NCBI GenBank assembly: GCA_910589075.1
Contig: CAJUSK010000026.1
Coordinates: 47,096 to 111,095 of the forward strand
Direction of reading: 5' to 3'
Length of the DNA: 64,000 bases
Source: an uncultured Lachnospiraceae bacterium
Lineage (GTDB): Bacteria > Bacillota > Clostridia > Lachnospirales > Lachnospiraceae
In this document: positions 16,302 to 24,670 of the stretch, piece by piece
How positions within the stretch are numbered: position 1 is the first letter of the stretch
How the letters are laid out: every line of letters begins with the position of its first letter
Position numbers and translations under genes: made by a program
Notes under the pieces: generated by a model
Seen by the model: only the letters and a program-made list of their open reading frames with translations
The model's database searches: none
Told to the model about the DNA's origin: nothing

Positions 16302-16331
16302 GGGGAATCCTGGAAGACGGGATTCCCCTTT
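16302..16331 (+). terminator. Terminator of the microcompartment operon
   Basis: GGGGAATCC and GGATTCCCC form a 9-bp stem with a 9-nt loop, followed by TTT. The T-run is short, so termination may be partial. Confidence 0.7.
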
Positions 16332-16446
16332 GCTGTGTTATGCCGGAATGTTCGAAAAACCTGCATGTATTTCTGTGCGTGGAAGGCAGGATTTTTTCTC
16401 TCAAAATTGTTCTCTTGTGAAAATACACAAAACCTTATTTTAAGAC

Positions 16447-16464
16447 AACTAAATCCGTTTAGTT
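16447..16464. promoter_or_regulatory. Palindromic operator candidate
   Basis: AACTAAATCCGTTTAGTT is a perfect 7-bp inverted repeat around TCCG, in the AT-rich 550-base region between the two operons. A second small palindrome, CCGTG-AAAAA-CACGG, lies at 16524-16538. No regulator can be assigned; the LacI- and DeoR-type genes at 26.3 and 28.2 kb are candidates. Confidence 0.45.
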
Positions 16465-16705
16465 TTATTATGTGGGGAGTTTAGTAAAAATCACTATAAA
16501 ATAGATTGTATAAAGCGCGAAAACCGTGAAAAACACGGCGGACAATCACCTGAATTGATAAAATCGCACAATAGATTCAAATGGAGAAATTTCAAATATA
16601 AACTTAACAAAACTTATATTACAAATAAATATTTAGTAAATATGAACTAAACAAAATAAAACAAAGGCATAATTACCAAAAATCGATAATAAACAAAAGT
16701 AAATA

Positions 16706-16733
16706 TTGAATTTATGCCATAAAATGATATAAT
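16706..16733 (+). promoter_or_regulatory. Promoter of the sugar importer / kinase / isomerase operon
   Basis: TTGAAT at 16706-16711 and TATAAT at 16728-16733 with 16-base spacing. Transcription would start near 16740, giving a leader of about 65 bases. Confidence 0.75.
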
Positions 16734-16752
16734 TTCATTATGGAATCGACAT

Positions 16753-16772
16753 AAATCGAATTTGTGCGATTT
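16753..16772. promoter_or_regulatory. Operator candidate just downstream of the promoter
   Basis: AAATCGAATTTGTGCGATTT contains the inverted repeat AAATCG / CGATTT, placed where a bound repressor would block elongation. Its right half, TTGTGCGATTT at 16762-16772, recurs inverted at 16561-16571 (AAATCGCACAA), about 200 bases upstream, which would suit a looping repressor. Confidence 0.45.
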
Positions 16773-16806
16773 CAACAAACAATTTTATTGAACAGGAGGT
16801 TAATTT

Positions 16807-18045
16807 ATGAAAAGAAAGTTATTAAGCGCATTGATCTGTGTGGCAATGGTAGCTTCCGTACTGACCGGTTGCGGCGGAAACGGTAACGACCAGGCAGCCA
16901 GCGCACCTGCGACAGAACAGGAAGCGGCGCCTGCGGAAACCGGCGGAGAAGAGGCTGCTGCGGATGCAGCAGATGCGGCGCCTGCCGGGGCAGTAGAGTC
17001 CCCTGTTGCGGGCAAGAAAGTGGCATATATCATGATCATGCCCTCCGCTTCCATTTTCCAGATGTGGAAAGATTCCTGCGCGGCACTCTGCCAGTCACTG
17101 GGTGTACAGTTTGATTTCTTCTTCTGCGACGGTGATTTCAACAAGTGGCAGGATACGATCCGTACCTGTGCTTCCGCAGGATATGACGGACTGTTGGTGA
17201 GCCACGGCAACCAGGATGGATCTTATGTATTCCTGAAAGAGATTACAGAACAGTATCCCGATCTGAAAATCGTTACCTTCGATACCCAGTTCTATGCTGA
17301 CGGCGAATACAAGAAACTGGAAGGCGTTACACAGATGTTCCAGCAGGATGACAGCCTTGTAACCGTTCTTCTGGATCAGCAGATCGAAGCAAAGAAGGCA
17401 AGAGGGGAAGAAGGCCCGGTACGTCTGATTAAAGTATGGAGAGGCCCTAATTACAATTCACCTTTTGACCGCCGCGAAGTTGGCTGGCAGGAATATGAGA
17501 GCGCAGGCAAGATTGTGACAGTTGGAGAAATCCAGCCTCTGCAGGACTCTTCTGATTCCGCAAATACAGTGGCGGCAGCTTATCTGCAGAGCATAAAGCG
17601 TGAAGATGTGGACGGCATTGTTGTTTATTACGATCTGTATGCACAGGGCGTTTACAATGCAATCCTTGAGAATGACAATTTTAACGGCAAAAACGGGGAT
17701 GCGCTTCCCATGGGTTCCGTGGACATCGACCCGGTAGACGTGACAAATATGCAGACCAATCCGGAAATCTGGGTTGCAGCCGGCACAACAGACTGGACAC
17801 TGAACGGTGAAATTGGTATGCGTGCGCTGATGCTCGAAATCGCAGGCGAATACGATAAGATTTATGACCCTGCATCGGGACAGACCGGCGTGGATGTCAT
17901 TGAAGTTCCCGGCACAGCCATTCCGGCCAGCGCCCTGAAACCGGAGTCCACCGTTGAAAACCTTGGGGACATTGCAGGCGAAACATATGGCAACCTTGAT
18001 TATCTGTCTGAGACAGACTGGATGCCCAAAACATTGATTCATTGA
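16807..18045 (+). CDS. Sugar-binding lipoprotein (RbsB-like) of an ABC importer
   Basis: 412 residues with lipoprotein signal peptide ending in LTGC (Cys22) and an Ala/Glu/Gly-rich spacer to about residue 70. The rest is a periplasmic-binding-protein type I domain: KKVAYIMIMPSASIFQMWKDSC and GYDGLLVSHGNQDG match ribose-family binding proteins, though QVEFDFFFCDGDFN-like stretches are divergent. GGAGG is well placed. It heads the second operon, followed by ATPase and permease, then the MtnK- and MtnA-like enzymes. The ligand is therefore likely a five-carbon sugar such as 5-deoxyribose or 5-methylthioribose; that is inferred from context only. Confidence 0.88.
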   Translation: MKRKLLSALICVAMVASVLTGCGGNGNDQAASAPATEQEAAPAETGGEEAAADAADAAPAGAVESPVAGKKVAYIMIMPSASIFQMWKDSCAALCQSLGVQFDFFFCDGDFNKWQDTIRTCASAGYDGLLVSHGNQDGSYVFLKEITEQYPDLKIVTFDTQFYADGEYKKLEGVTQMFQQDDSLVTVLLDQQIEAKKARGEEGPVRLIKVWRGPNYNSPFDRREVGWQEYESAGKIVTVGEIQPLQDSSDSANTVAAAYLQSIKREDVDGIVVYYDLYAQGVYNAILENDNFNGKNGDALPMGSVDIDPVDVTNMQTNPEIWVAAGTTDWTLNGEIGMRALMLEIAGEYDKIYDPASGQTGVDVIEVPGTAIPASALKPESTVENLGDIAGETYGNLDYLSETDWMPKTLIH

Positions 18046-18147
18046 TTCAATCCGGTCAATGGCCTGCATGACACAGGTCAGCCTGCCTGCACCGCAATAC
18101 AGGGGCAGCAGGGAAACTGATGTACAGGGCTGTTGACGGTAGCTCCA

Positions 18148-18187
18148 GGGAGGAGATGCCGGTGCATAACCTGCATCTCCTCTTTCT
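18148..18187 (+). terminator. Terminator-like hairpin after the binding-protein gene
   Basis: GGAGATGC pairs with GCATCTCC around a 13-nt loop, followed by TCTTTCT. As with the nucleoside importer, it probably lowers downstream expression relative to the binding protein. Confidence 0.7.
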
Positions 18188-18230
18188 ATTCATGACAATA
18201 GGTTTGCCGGCGAAGCCTGCAATCTATTGT
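18188..18230 (+). repeat. Dispersed 43-nt hairpin repeat, copy 3
   Basis: Identical over 43 bases to the copy at 8371-8413. It abuts the T-rich end of the preceding hairpin and is followed by a second CATGACAAC. Confidence 0.85.
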
Positions 18231-18287
18231 CCATGACAACAGAAAACTCGTAGTACCGGACACACCGGAAACCGAAAAGAGGATGAT

Positions 18288-19823
18288 ATGGAAAAGAAAG
18301 TACTGAAAACGAAAAACGTATCCATAAGTTTCCCAGGAGTAAAGGCACTGGACTGCGTGGATTTTGAAGTATCAACCGGGGAGATCAGAGCTGTTGTCGG
18401 CGCTAACGGCGCCGGAAAATCGACACTGATGAAAGTTCTGGCGGGAGCGAATCCCACCTACACAGGCCAGGTGTTGCTCAATGACCAGGTGGTGGAACTG
18501 AGAACGCCCATTGACGCAAAAAAACTGGGCATCCAGATTGTATACCAGGAAGTGGATACCTCTCTTGTTCCGACCCTGTCTGTTGCGGAAAACATTATGA
18601 TCAATGAGATGGTCATGAGCAGCGGCGTGGTGATGAACTGGGGCAAGACACGGGAAGAGGCCAGAAAGGCTCTGGAACGTTTACATATTACGAATATTGA
18701 TGTCAACACACTGGTTCAGAATCTTTCACTTGCGCAGAAACAGATGGTGCTGATAGCGAGGGCAATCCGTATGAACTGCAGTTTTCTCATATTGGATGAA
18801 CCTACGGCGCCTCTGAGCATGTCAGAGACAAAGGAATTGTTTGATGTGGTACGGCATTTGCGGGAAGTGGAAAATCTGGCGGTGATTTTTATTTCCCACC
18901 GTCTCAACGAAATTCTGGATATTTGTGAGCAATATACAGTTATGCGGAACGGACAGCTTGTGGATAATACGCCCATTACAGAGAAGACCACTACAAAGGA
19001 AATCGTGGAGAAAATGCTGGGCCGCTCTTTTGAAGAGAGTTTTCCTAAGGAAGCATGTGAAATCGGGGAAGAAATTTTCCGGGTGGAACATCTCAGCGGC
19101 GCGGACGGCAAAGTAAACGACGTATCATTCCATGTGGGGGCCGGGGAAATTGTGGGAATCGCCGGACTTGTAGGGGCCGGAAAGTCCGAATTGTGCAAGA
19201 CCATTTTCGGCGCATACAAAAAGACCGGAGGCGTCGTTACCCTTTGCGGAAAAACCATGAAAATAAAGACCCCTGCGGATGCAGTGAAAAACGGTATTGC
19301 CTTTGTACCGGAAGAGCGGAGAAAGGAAGGCGTACTGGTGGAAGAAACCGTTGCATTCAACCTTTCCGCGGCGGCACTGGATCAGTTCTGTATGGCTTCC
19401 TTTGTCAACACACAGAAAGTCAACGAGAACGCCAACAGTTTTGTGGAAAGTCTGGGTATTAAGACTCCATCCATAAAACAGTTTGTGAAAAATCTGTCAG
19501 GTGGGAATCAGCAAAAAGTAGCCGTTGGTAAATGGCTGACTGCCGACTGCCAGCTCTACATGTTTGATGAGCCTACAAAAGGTGTGGATGTGGCTGCCAA
19601 ACAGGATATTTTCCATCTGATCAATCAGATTGCAAAAAAGGGAAAAGGCGTTATATATGCGACCTGCGAAGATTCGGAGCTGCTCTCTCTGACAGACAGG
19701 ATTTATGTTATGTACAGCGGCAGAATCATGGCGGAGCTGGAAACCGCAAAGACCAGTGATGATGAGATCATGTACTATGCGGTAGGCGGCGAAGCGCAAA
19801 AGCAGGCGGATTCAGCGTCATAG
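18288..19823 (+). CDS. Sugar ABC transporter ATPase (RbsA-like, double NBD)
   Basis: 511 residues with two nucleotide-binding domains. NBD1: Walker A GANGAGKST at about 43-51, Walker B FLILDEPTAPL. NBD2 from about 260: GLVGAGKSEL, the signature LSGGNQQKVAVGKWL and Walker B LYMFDEPTKGVD. Unlike NupO, both P-loops look intact. It powers import of the sugar bound by the 16807 lipoprotein. The start at 18288 has AAAGAGGATGAT upstream, a usable ribosome site. Confidence 0.92.
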   Translation: MEKKVLKTKNVSISFPGVKALDCVDFEVSTGEIRAVVGANGAGKSTLMKVLAGANPTYTGQVLLNDQVVELRTPIDAKKLGIQIVYQEVDTSLVPTLSVAENIMINEMVMSSGVVMNWGKTREEARKALERLHITNIDVNTLVQNLSLAQKQMVLIARAIRMNCSFLILDEPTAPLSMSETKELFDVVRHLREVENLAVIFISHRLNEILDICEQYTVMRNGQLVDNTPITEKTTTKEIVEKMLGRSFEESFPKEACEIGEEIFRVEHLSGADGKVNDVSFHVGAGEIVGIAGLVGAGKSELCKTIFGAYKKTGGVVTLCGKTMKIKTPADAVKNGIAFVPEERRKEGVLVEETVAFNLSAAALDQFCMASFVNTQKVNENANSFVESLGIKTPSIKQFVKNLSGGNQQKVAVGKWLTADCQLYMFDEPTKGVDVAAKQDIFHLINQIAKKGKGVIYATCEDSELLSLTDRIYVMYSGRIMAELETAKTSDDEIMYYAVGGEAQKQADSAS

Positions 19824-19844
19824 AAAACGGAGGAAAAACAGAAC

Positions 19845-20834
19845 ATGGATTTGACGAAAAAGAAAAATTTTCATATGAGCCGTTTCCTTGTCAGTTGGGC
19901 GGCTGTATTTGCACTGGTATTGTGTTTTATCATGTTCACGGCATTAAAGGGAAGCGCCTTTATGTCGTCGAGCAATATGGTGAATATTTTAAGAGCCATG
20001 TCCATCAACACTGTATTTGCCATTGCGGCAACGGTAACGATGGCGCCGGACGGATTTGATATGTCTGCGGCTACTCTGGCGAGTTGCTCGGCATATGCAT
20101 TTGTTTCTTCCTTTCTCTGGTTCGGCTTTTCCGTTCCGGTATCAATTATCATTACAATCATTACAACACTGATTCTGTATCAGTTAACCATGTTTCTGAT
20201 ACTGGTGTGCAGAATTCCCGATATGCTTGCAACCTGCGCGCTCATGTTTGTTCATCAGGGGCTGGGGCAGTGGTACATAGGCGGCGGCGCCGTTTCCACC
20301 GGGATGCAGACATCCTGGCATACGCCTCCGGCACGTACCGCGCTGACCGACGGTTTTTCAGCCCTTGGCCGGGCACCCTGGATCATTCTGATTATGTTTG
20401 CCTGCGTGCTTGTGGCACATATCTTTTTAAACTATACAAAACAGGGACGTTTTCTCTATGCAATGGGCGGTAATAAACAGGCTGCCAAACTGTCCGGTAT
20501 CAATACGACGAAATACCGCTACATGGCAGGTATGATCACGGCAGTCTTTATTGCCATTGCCGGCATATTGGTGGCATCCCGTGGCAGCTCCGCACAGGTT
20601 ATGTGTTGTGACGACTATCTGATGCCTTCCCTGGCGGCAGTTTTTGTAGGCCGTACCGTAGGAGGTGCAGAAAAACCCAATCCAATCGGAACAATGATCG
20701 GTGCCTGCCTGGTTTCCACCCTGGAAAACGGCCTGACCATCCTGGCAGTTCCGTTCTATGTGCTTCCTGCAGTAAAAGGGGCGGTTCTCGGACTGGCACT
20801 GATTGCAGCGTATGCCACAAAGAAACAGGATTAA
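19845..20834 (+). CDS. Sugar ABC transporter permease (RbsC-like)
   Basis: 329 residues, hydrophobic throughout with about eight to ten membrane segments. The cytoplasmic coupling loop LYAMGGNKQAAKLSGIN and the block AVFVGRTVGGAEKPNPIGTMIGACL are typical of RbsC/XylH permeases. Only one permease gene is present, so it should work as a homodimer. GGAGG precedes the ATG; the kinase gene starts 65 bases downstream. Confidence 0.92.
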   Translation: MDLTKKKNFHMSRFLVSWAAVFALVLCFIMFTALKGSAFMSSSNMVNILRAMSINTVFAIAATVTMAPDGFDMSAATLASCSAYAFVSSFLWFGFSVPVSIIITIITTLILYQLTMFLILVCRIPDMLATCALMFVHQGLGQWYIGGGAVSTGMQTSWHTPPARTALTDGFSALGRAPWIILIMFACVLVAHIFLNYTKQGRFLYAMGGNKQAAKLSGINTTKYRYMAGMITAVFIAIAGILVASRGSSAQVMCCDDYLMPSLAAVFVGRTVGGAEKPNPIGTMIGACLVSTLENGLTILAVPFYVLPAVKGAVLGLALIAAYATKKQD

Positions 20835-20898
20835 CAGACACAAAGTAAGAAATGTTGCATCAGAGGATTTGACATGGAAAAGAAAAGAGGTAAGGCAT

Positions 20899-22122
20899 AT
20901 GTCACGTTTTGAACAGTATTTTTTAATGAAAACAGAGGATATTGCGGAATATGTGGAGGAGAAACTCCACTTTTTCCCCGCAGATGCAAAGCTGACCTGT
21001 CAGGAAATCGGAGACGGAAATCTGAACTATGTATTCCGCCTCAAAGACGAGAATACAGGTAAATCCATCATTGTAAAACAGGCAGGCGAATGTCTGCGCA
21101 TTGATGAAAATATGAAGCTTTCCACAGACCGGGGCAGGATCGAGGCAAAGATACTGGGCATACAGGGAGAGGCGGCACCCGGACTTGTCCCGAAAGTATA
21201 CCTGTATGACAGCGTTATGTGCGCTATGTCCATGGAGGATATGGTGGGTCATTCCATGATGCGTACCGCGTTAATCAACCATGAGATTTTCCCTCTGTTT
21301 GCAGAGCATATAACCACATTTATGGTAAATTCCCTGCTGCTTTCCACCGACGTGGTCATGGGACATAAGGAAAAGAAAGAAAACGTAAAAGCATTTATCA
21401 ATCCGGATCTCTGCGAAATATCCGAAGATCTGGTGTACAGTGAGCCATACATTGATTACAACCACAGAAACAATGTGTTCCCGCCCAATGCGGAATTTGT
21501 ACAGAAGGAACTGTATGAGGATAAGAAACTGCACCTGGAGGCTGCCAAACTCAAGTTTGATTTTATGAACAATGCACAGGCGCTTATCCACGGCGACCTG
21601 CACACCGGCTCTATTTTTATCAACCAGGAGCATACTTACATATTTGATCCGGAATTTGCATTCTACGGACCGATGGGATACGATGTGGGGAATATTATTG
21701 CCAATATGTTTTTTGCCTGGGCCAATGGGGATGCCACCATTACAGACCCGCAGGAAAAGAAAACCTTCTGTGACTGGACCATTGATTGTATCGTGGAAAT
21801 CGTGGATAAATTTATCGAAAAATTCAAGATCGTATATGAGCAGAATGTAACGGATACCATGGCGAAAACCGAAGGCTTTATGGAGTATTATCTGGGAACC
21901 ATCCTTGCGGATACCGCTGGCGTAGCGGGTCTGGAGTCTATCCGCCGTATCGTGGGCATGGCAAATAACAAAGACATCACCACCATAGCGGATGAAGAAA
22001 AGCGTGCCCGCGCTGAAAGAATCATTGTCACACTGGCCAAAAATTATATTCTGAACAGATCTCGCTTCGTATCAGGCGCTGATTACAGAAAGGCCATTGA
22101 AGAAGCGATTGCGGCATTTTAA
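20899..22122 (+). CDS. mtnK: S-methyl-5-thioribose kinase family (MtnK-like; possibly 5-deoxyribose kinase)
   Basis: 407 residues from the ATG at 20899, which has AGAGGTAAGG upstream; a longer in-frame start at 20803 overlaps the permease and lacks family sequence. It is a protein-kinase-like fold enzyme: GDGNLNYVFRL at 38-48, IIVKQA at 57-62, catalytic loop HGDLHTGSIF at 231-240 with Asp233, and DPEFAFYGPMGYD at 250-262. HGDLHTG is diagnostic for MtnK. It phosphorylates C1 of the 5-modified ribose. Followed by an MtnA homologue, as in methionine salvage, but the later salvage genes (mtnB/W/X/C/D) are absent. Homologues called DrdK act on 5-deoxyribose. Confidence 0.9.
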   Translation: MSRFEQYFLMKTEDIAEYVEEKLHFFPADAKLTCQEIGDGNLNYVFRLKDENTGKSIIVKQAGECLRIDENMKLSTDRGRIEAKILGIQGEAAPGLVPKVYLYDSVMCAMSMEDMVGHSMMRTALINHEIFPLFAEHITTFMVNSLLLSTDVVMGHKEKKENVKAFINPDLCEISEDLVYSEPYIDYNHRNNVFPPNAEFVQKELYEDKKLHLEAAKLKFDFMNNAQALIHGDLHTGSIFINQEHTYIFDPEFAFYGPMGYDVGNIIANMFFAWANGDATITDPQEKKTFCDWTIDCIVEIVDKFIEKFKIVYEQNVTDTMAKTEGFMEYYLGTILADTAGVAGLESIRRIVGMANNKDITTIADEEKRARAERIIVTLAKNYILNRSRFVSGADYRKAIEEAIAAF

Positions 22123-22139
22123 GGAAAAGGAGGATCACC

Positions 22140-23246
22140 ATGAGCGAAACGAAATCCATTATGGATTATGAGACAGTGGCGCTGGATGAAGAGAAAGGCG
22201 CCCTGGTCATCATAGACCAGACAAAACTCCCTTACAGCACGGAAATACTGGAATTGACAAAACAGGAAGATATATGGAACGCCATTTATCTGCTGCAGGT
22301 GAGAGGGGCTCCGGCCATCGGCGTGGCTGCTGCCATCGGTGTTTACCTGGCGGCAAAAGAGATTCAGGCCGATACATTTGACGAGTTCTATCCGGCATTT
22401 CAAAAAGCAAAAGAATACCTGGATTCCGCCCGTCCCACGGCAGTCAATCTTTCCTGGGCCCTGAACCGTATGGACAGCGTATGCCGGGCGAATCAGGAGA
22501 AACCTATCGGGGAACTGAAAAAAATCCTCCATGACGCAGCCGTGGAAATCCGCAATGAGGACGTCTGGGTATGCAAGAGCATCGGTGAATATGGACTCTC
22601 TCTTGTAAAACCCGGTGATGGACTGCTGACCCACTGCAACGCGGGCAAACTGGCTACCGTAAAATATGGAACGGCCACTGCCGCTATGTATCTGGGACAG
22701 GAGCGTGGGTATAACTTCCGCATCTACGCGGATGAGACCAGGCCTCTTCTTCAGGGCGCCCGGCTGACCGCTTTTGAACTGTACGAATCCGGCCTGGACG
22801 TCACATTGATTTGTGATAACATGTCCGCAACAGTGATGAGAAACAAATGGGTGGATGCGGTATTTGTGGGATGCGACCGTGTTGCCGCCAACGGGGACAC
22901 CGCCAACAAGATTGGCACGTCCGTGGTAGCAACTGTGGCAAAGCGCTATAATATTCCCGTGTATATCTGTGCCCCTACCTCCACCATTGACCTGAACACC
23001 CCTACCGGCGCCGATATTCAAATCGAACAGCGTCCGGCAGAAGAAGTGACAGAGATGTGGTATAAAGAACGGATGGCGCCTGTTGGCGTAAAAGTATTCA
23101 ATCCCTGTTTTGACGTGACAGACAACGACCTTATCGCAGGGATCATTACCGAATATGGCATTGCCAGAGCTCCGTATACCGAATCTCTGAAAGAAATATT
23201 CCTTAAAAAAGAGGCTTCCAAAGACGAGAAAAAAATAGCAGATTAA
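22140..23246 (+). CDS. mtnA: S-methyl-5-thioribose-1-phosphate isomerase family (MtnA-like; possibly 5-deoxyribose-1-P isomerase)
   Basis: 368 residues, normal length. It converts the aldose 1-phosphate to the ketose 1-phosphate. RGAPAIGVAAAIG at 55-67, Cys166 in LLTHCNAG and Asp246 in GCDRVAANGDTANKIGT match the catalytic Cys/Asp pair of MtnA. GGAGG lies eight bases before the ATG. With the kinase it yields exactly the kind of compound, a 5-deoxy or 5-methylthio ribulose 1-phosphate, that a class II aldolase can split. That is the main reason to link this operon with the microcompartment operon. Confidence 0.93.
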   Translation: MSETKSIMDYETVALDEEKGALVIIDQTKLPYSTEILELTKQEDIWNAIYLLQVRGAPAIGVAAAIGVYLAAKEIQADTFDEFYPAFQKAKEYLDSARPTAVNLSWALNRMDSVCRANQEKPIGELKKILHDAAVEIRNEDVWVCKSIGEYGLSLVKPGDGLLTHCNAGKLATVKYGTATAAMYLGQERGYNFRIYADETRPLLQGARLTAFELYESGLDVTLICDNMSATVMRNKWVDAVFVGCDRVAANGDTANKIGTSVVATVAKRYNIPVYICAPTSTIDLNTPTGADIQIEQRPAEEVTEMWYKERMAPVGVKVFNPCFDVTDNDLIAGIITEYGIARAPYTESLKEIFLKKEASKDEKKIAD

Positions 23247-23266
23247 AACCATTGCCAAAATCAGAC

Positions 23267-23624
23267 CAGCCCCCGACCAGCCCCCAACAGCAACCACCCG
23301 TAGAAGCCTGGAAAGAGTATCAGACGCATAGGCGGCTGATACCCTTTCCGTAGAGAGAGGCTTCGCAGGGAGGTTGCGGGACTGGAATAAATAGCGGGAC
23401 TGGAATAAGAGCGGGACTGGAATAAGTTGTGTAACAAGAATCAAAGTAAATGCAACCAGCCCCCGACGGCAACCGCCCGTAGAAGCCTGGAAAGAGTATC
23501 AGACGCATAGGCGGCTGATACTCTTTCCGTAGAGAGAGGCTTCGCAGGGAGGTTGCGGGACTGGAATAAGAGCGGGACTGGAATAAGAGCGGGACTGGAA
23601 TAAATAGCGGGACTGGAATAGGAG
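23267..23624 (+). repeat. Two-unit structured repeat with GCGGGACTGGAATA tails before dhaK
   Basis: Two near-identical blocks 179 bases apart, with TAGAAGCCTG at 23301 and 23480. Each folds as CAACC, GAAGCC, AAAGAGTATCAG, loop, CTGATACTCTTT, GGCTTC, GGTTG; the first copy has one A-C mismatch in the 12-bp stem. After each hairpin the tail GCGGGACTGGAATAA is repeated at a 17-18-base period, three times after the first and four times after the second. The last tail merges into the dhaK ribosome site (GGACTGGAATAGGAG). Same architecture as the units at 11.1, 43.0 and 44.4 kb. Confidence 0.9.
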
Positions 23625-23631
23625 ATGTAGC

Positions 23632-24639
23632 GTGAAAAAAATAATCAATAGACCGGAAGATTATGTAAATGAAATGCTGGAAGGCCTGTATGTGGCCCAT
23701 CCGGATCTGATCACATATACCAATGACGATTTGCGCTGTCTGGTGACGGCCAGGAAGAAACCGGGAAAAGTAGGCATAGCCACCGGAGGCGGCTCCGGGC
23801 ATCTGCCCCTGTTTCTCGGATATGTGGGAGAAGGCATGCTGGACGGCTGTTCGGTAGGCGATGTGTTCCAGTCTCCCAGCGCGGAACAGATGGCGGCTGT
23901 TACCAGAGAGATTGATGACGGTGCAGGCGTGTTATACATATACGGGAATTATAACGGCGATATTTTTAATTTCGATATGGCTGCGGAAATGGTGGATTTT
24001 GAGGACGGTATCCGTGTGGAAAGTGTGGTTGCCGGAGAGGACGTGGCTTCAGCCGGTCCCAGTGCGCCGGGAGAGAAAAATACCCGCAGAGGGGTAGCCG
24101 GGATTCTGTTTGTATTCAAATGCGCAGGCGGCGCTGCTGCCGCTATGCTGGATTTGGATGAGGTGAAACGCGTGGCGGAAAAAGCAGCAGCCAATGTGCG
24201 TACCATGGGAGTTGCATTGACACCCTGTACAGTGCCCAGAGTGGGCGAGCCGGGATTTTCCATCGGTGAGGATGAAATGGAAATCGGTATGGGTATCCAT
24301 GGAGAAGCCGGTATACGCCGTGGGAAAATAGAACCTGCCAATCAGATTGCAGAGGAAATGCTGGATAAGATTGTGGCGGATCTTCCCTACCAGTCAGGGG
24401 ATGAGGTAGCCGTACTGATCAATGGGCTGGGCGCCACTCCGCTGGATGAACAATATATAGTGACCAGACAGGTCAATAAATATCTGGAAGCAAAGGGAAT
24501 CAAAGTATACAGATATTATGTAGGCGAATATGCAACAGCACTGGAAATGGCCGGCGTTTCCATTTCTCTTCTGAAACTGGATGATGAACTGAAAAAGTAT
24601 CTCGATGCACCGGCAAAAACCCCCTTTTTTGTCTCATAG
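23632..24639 (+). CDS. dhaK: Dihydroxyacetone kinase subunit DhaK
   Basis: 335 residues from a GTG at 23632, with AGGAG seven bases before it supplied by the end of the structured repeat. ATGGGSGHLPLFLGYVG at 50-66, GYVGEGMLDG and GMGIHGEAG with His223, which forms the covalent hemiaminal with dihydroxyacetone, identify DhaK. It binds substrate while DhaL carries the nucleotide. In this operon it may recover free dihydroxyacetone, or act on a related ketose such as a tetrulose or 5-deoxyribulose. No fucose, glycerol or DHA-forming enzyme is adjacent to decide. Confidence 0.92.
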   Translation: MKKIINRPEDYVNEMLEGLYVAHPDLITYTNDDLRCLVTARKKPGKVGIATGGGSGHLPLFLGYVGEGMLDGCSVGDVFQSPSAEQMAAVTREIDDGAGVLYIYGNYNGDIFNFDMAAEMVDFEDGIRVESVVAGEDVASAGPSAPGEKNTRRGVAGILFVFKCAGGAAAAMLDLDEVKRVAEKAAANVRTMGVALTPCTVPRVGEPGFSIGEDEMEIGMGIHGEAGIRRGKIEPANQIAEEMLDKIVADLPYQSGDEVAVLINGLGATPLDEQYIVTRQVNKYLEAKGIKVYRYYVGEYATALEMAGVSISLLKLDDELKKYLDAPAKTPFFVS

Positions 24640-24670
24640 GACGGTCGTAAAGCACACAGGAGAAAATCGG

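Noticed and set aside
20803..20898. 32-residue N-terminal extension of the MtnK-like kinase
   Set aside because: It overlaps the permease gene and is basic and low in family similarity; a good ribosome site precedes 20899.
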